NCBI GenBank assembly: GCA_018817905.1
Contig: JAHISS010000035.1
Span: 1 to 20,939, forward strand
DNA from: Nanobdellota archaeon
GTDB lineage: Archaea; Nanobdellota; Nanobdellia; Pacearchaeales; GW2011-AR1
Length of the DNA stretch: 20,939 nt
Reading direction: 5' to 3'
This document shows positions 19,523-20,939 of this stretch, one piece after another. The notes under the pieces were generated by a model. The model had not been told where the DNA came from. It searched no databases and saw nothing but the letters and a program-made list of their open reading frames with translations. Position 1 is the stretch's first letter. Every line of letters starts with the position of its first letter. Position numbers and translations under genes: made by a program.

Positions 19523-19595
19523 GCGCAGATGGCGAAGTGGTTAACGCGTTCGGTTGCAGCCCGAATATTCCTGGGTTCGAATCCCAGTCTGCGCT
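19523..19595 (+). tRNA. tRNA-Cys(GCA)
   Basis: Acceptor GCGCAGA/TCTGCGC, anticodon stem TTCGG/CCGAA with loop TTGCAGC (anticodon GCA), T arm CTGGG-TTCGAAT-CCCAG and discriminator T, the expected U73 identity base for Cys. There is no intron and no encoded CCA. Confidence 0.95.
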
Positions 19596-19651
19596 TGAAA
19601 CATGTTTTGGATAATAGAAGTTTTTATTAACTGTTTAATTTATCTTTCACC

Positions 19652-19876
19652 ATGGGAATCTCAAGATTAACCGCTTTGATAATTCAAACAAATGAAGTGG
19701 GTGTTGATACTTTTAAGGAAAGAGATAATAATTATGGATTTGAGATTGGGAGGATGGAGCATGACAATTATCGTCCGTGTTTGACTTCACAACCTGTTTA
19801 TCCTAACGAGATTGCTGCGCGTGAGGCTGGGGAGAAACTAGTTGAAGATGTTCGCGCTTTGGATTTAACAGTATGA
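19652..19876 (+). CDS. Hypothetical small protein
   Basis: The 74-residue protein begins MGISRLTALIIQTNEVGVDT and has a charged middle (FKERDNNYGFEIGRMEHDNY) and a C-terminal helix (NEIAAREAGEKLVEDVRAL). No family is recognised. The N-terminal strand, central loop and C-terminal helix suggest a small alpha/beta fold. A TTTTATTAACT box at about 19621-19631 is 26 nt upstream of the ATG, so it is probably leaderless and expressed on its own. Confidence 0.65.
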   Translation: MGISRLTALIIQTNEVGVDTFKERDNNYGFEIGRMEHDNYRPCLTSQPVYPNEIAAREAGEKLVEDVRALDLTV

Positions 19877-19971
19877 ATATAACACGCGTTTTTTCTAAAT
19901 AAGCGGTGCTGACAAGATGCAAGCAATATTACAACCACAAAGAATATAAATAAAAACAAACTACAATAACC

Positions 19972-20178
19972 ATGTTAAGAAAAGAGTATAAACCAGGAAC
20001 TCCAGGTTACGACGCACATGTTAAAGGAATATCAGCAGAAGTTGTAAGAGGACTTCGCAGACTAGATGCAGAAGGAAAACTTGCAGAAGCTGGAGAAAGA
20101 GTCGCACAAGCAATAAATGACTTACGTGAAGAAAGAATATTGACACCTAGAGAGCTAAACCGTCGTGCTATAATTTAA
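19972..20178 (+). CDS. Hypothetical small helical protein
   Basis: This 68-residue, highly charged protein begins MLRKEYKPGTPGYDAHVKGI and is mostly helical after that (SAEVVRGLRRLDAEGKLAEA, RVAQAINDLREERILTPREL). The family is unknown. It uses A-ending codons (GCA, AGA, GAA) more than its neighbours, which favour G/T endings, a possible sign of separate origin or strong expression. GAATATAAATAAAAAC near 19940-19955 gives a TATA box 26 nt upstream. Confidence 0.65.
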   Translation: MLRKEYKPGTPGYDAHVKGISAEVVRGLRRLDAEGKLAEAGERVAQAINDLREERILTPRELNRRAII

Positions 20179-20210
20179 CTAATGGGATTCTCAATAAACT
20201 AAATAAGAAC

Positions 20211-20220
20211 TTTTAAAAAC
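20211..20220 (+). promoter_or_regulatory. TATA box of rpoL
   Basis: TTTTAAAAAC is centred 26 nt upstream of the rpoL ATG at 20241. Confidence 0.65.
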
Positions 20221-20240
20221 CATGTTTCTGAGTAATAGAG

Positions 20241-20495
20241 ATGGAAATAGAAATTGTGAAGCAGGATAAGAACGAACTGGAAGTGAAAATGGATAATGTT
20301 ACAGTTGCAGAGGTCTTGCGGAATTATTTGAATGAGCAAGGGGTTGATTTTGCAGCTTGGAGAAGGGAGCATCCGGCGAAGCCGATTTTGATGAGGATTC
20401 AGACAAGCGGGAAGACAGTGAAGAAAGAAGTGAGTGATGCTGTTGTTGTGATAAAGAAAGATTTGGACAGCGTTTTGAAAGGTGTGAAGAAATAA
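20241..20495 (+). CDS. rpoL: DNA-directed RNA polymerase subunit L (Rpo11)
   Basis: This 84-residue subunit pairs with Rpo3 (RpoD) in the assembly platform of archaeal RNA polymerase, like eukaryotic Rpb11 and the alpha N-terminal domain. It has the standard order: MEIEIVKQDKNELEVKM, the helix NVTVAEVLRNYLNEQGVDFA, the strand with HPAKPILMRIQTSGK and the long C-terminal helix DAVVVIKKDLDSVLKGV. The conserved loop is ...HP..xPxLxIxTxG. The length is slightly under the usual 90 or so residues. It has its own leaderless promoter and no close downstream partner on this strand. Confidence 0.92.
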   Translation: MEIEIVKQDKNELEVKMDNVTVAEVLRNYLNEQGVDFAAWRREHPAKPILMRIQTSGKTVKKEVSDAVVVIKKDLDSVLKGVKK

Positions 20496-20565
20496 ACGTT
20501 GGGTTAAGGGATTTTTTATACGAAGAACAAAATTATCTCGTAAAACAAGGCAAAATCTTTCAGGT

Positions 20566-20652
20566 TCATATTATTCCATATTTTAAAATTAGGGAAATTA
20601 TCAAAATTATCAACGCGGCAATTCCAATAATCTTCCAAAATAAGAAATTCAT
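20566..20652 (-). CDS. Tiny membrane peptide, second of a coupled pair
   Basis: This 28-residue ORF, MNFLFWKIIGIAALIILIIS followed by LILKYGII, has one span. GGGGAG lies about 5 nt before its ATG, and the ATG overlaps the upstream TGA (ATGA). The paired arrangement and ribosome site support translation. The function is unknown. Confidence 0.45.
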   Translation of the reverse strand: MNFLFWKIIGIAALIILIISLILKYGII

Positions 20653-20723
20653 ATAACTCCCCAGAGATTTAAGGAAATAATAATTGAAAGTATTACTACG
20701 ATTAATATCCCTATCTTTGCCAT
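20649..20723 (-). CDS. Tiny membrane peptide, first of a coupled pair
   Basis: This 24-residue ORF begins MAKIGILIVVILSIIISLNL. The frame can be extended to ATG 20765 (MIFYEGENTKLSNI...), but the TATA-like TACTTAAATAT near 20776-20786 would place the transcript start after that codon. It overlaps the next tiny ORF by 4 nt. Confidence 0.4.
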   Translation of the reverse strand: MAKIGILIVVILSIIISLNLWGVI

Positions 20724-20821
20724 GATGTTTGAGAGCTTGGTGTTTTCCCCTTCATAAAATATCATGGGGGCAGAAATATTTAAGTATTTTGTTTTGACTG
20801 AATTTGGGACAGGATTAAGTT

Positions 20822-20939
20822 CTAAGATTTGTTTTTAAGATCGATTAATTTGTTATGTAATGTGTCGGCTGTGCCGACATATAAAACAGATTTCTGAATT
20901 ACCTTTCCGTCTTTCTTAACTGATTTAGCAACAAACCAA
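20822..20939 (-). pseudogene. Possible transposase fragment at window edge
   Basis: The minus strand is open from the window end to TAG at 20822-20824 and gives WFVAKSVKKDGKVIQKSVLY, then VGTADTLHNKLIDLKNKS. The pattern (aromatic-V-A/R-S-x-R/K-x-G-K-V-x-Q-x-x-LYxG) resembles the first residues of IS4/IS1634-type transposases, but here a stop follows, so it would be a truncated remnant. It could equally be the C-terminus of an unrelated protein. A GTCGGC/GCCGAC palindrome (20863-20879) lies inside it. Confidence 0.35.
20863..20879. repeat. GC palindrome near window end
   Basis: TGTCGGC and GCCGACA are separated by TGT, giving a 7-bp perfect stem. The CCGAC/GTCGG core is shared with the palindrome at 4957-4969. 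Confidence 0.5.

Overview
The window looks like AT-rich chromosomal DNA from an archaeon, most likely a small-genome DPANN-type lineage (Pacearchaeota/Woesearchaeota-like; the lineage is an inference). The archaeal evidence is strong. It encodes a homotetramer-size tRNA-splicing endonuclease with its Tyr/His/Lys triad, ribosomal protein eS17 next to an Alba chromatin protein, RNA polymerase subunit Rpo11/L, an archaeal/eukaryal-type glycyl-tRNA synthetase, and a tRNA with a 16-nt anticodon-loop intron. TATA boxes (TTTAAA/TTTATA type) are centred about 26 nt upstream of nearly every start codon, which implies mostly leaderless mRNAs.

Layout. 1-4560, mainly plus strand: a gene tail, endA, two tiny coupled membrane proteins, a minus-strand membrane protein, a winged-helix protein with a possible nuclease-like C-terminus, an unknown gene, eS17-Alba, an unknown gene and a RelB/RelE-type toxin-antitoxin pair. 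4562-7653, mainly minus strand: a small membrane protein and an intron-containing tRNA-Met that diverge from one TATA box, a duplicated tRNA 3' end (possible attachment-site scar), a MinD-like ATPase with a HIT protein, several very small membrane proteins and a PLDc_N-type membrane protein.

7486-15640 is the most distinctive part. A minus-strand envelope/glycolipid operon (AglD/LPG-synthase-like membrane protein, DUF218-GT2 fusion, methyltransferase, polyprenol-kinase-like enzyme) is flanked on both sides by two copies of one cassette: a secreted protein with GWN/GWK and NTAFWVY motifs followed by a 54-55 aa single-membrane-span protein ending in SSIPTPPPLP(N/D). A second AglD-like paralog lies beyond. 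Five copies of a 105-160 bp repeat, with hints of RNA secondary structure, sit in and near this region. Both AglD-like genes are preceded by an ORF starting MP(S/L)QT(S/N)PQKRDL, whose leader also resembles the start of the methyltransferase gene.

15687-20939: glycyl-tRNA synthetase, a dCTP deaminase/dUTPase-fold protein lacking the usual catalytic Glu, a coupled winged-helix protein, an unknown 298-aa protein, a small zinc-ribbon protein, tRNA-Arg and tRNA-Cys (with a stray copy of the tRNA-Cys 5' end between them), two small unknown proteins, rpoL, two overlapping tiny membrane ORFs and a possible transposase fragment at the edge.

Taken together, information-processing genes surround an accessory cell-surface island. 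The carrier-lipid kinase, glycosyltransferase fusion and AglD-like proteins could build or move a polyprenol-linked glycan. The duplicated secreted-protein plus tailed-anchor cassettes are candidate surface structures. That link rests on gene context only.
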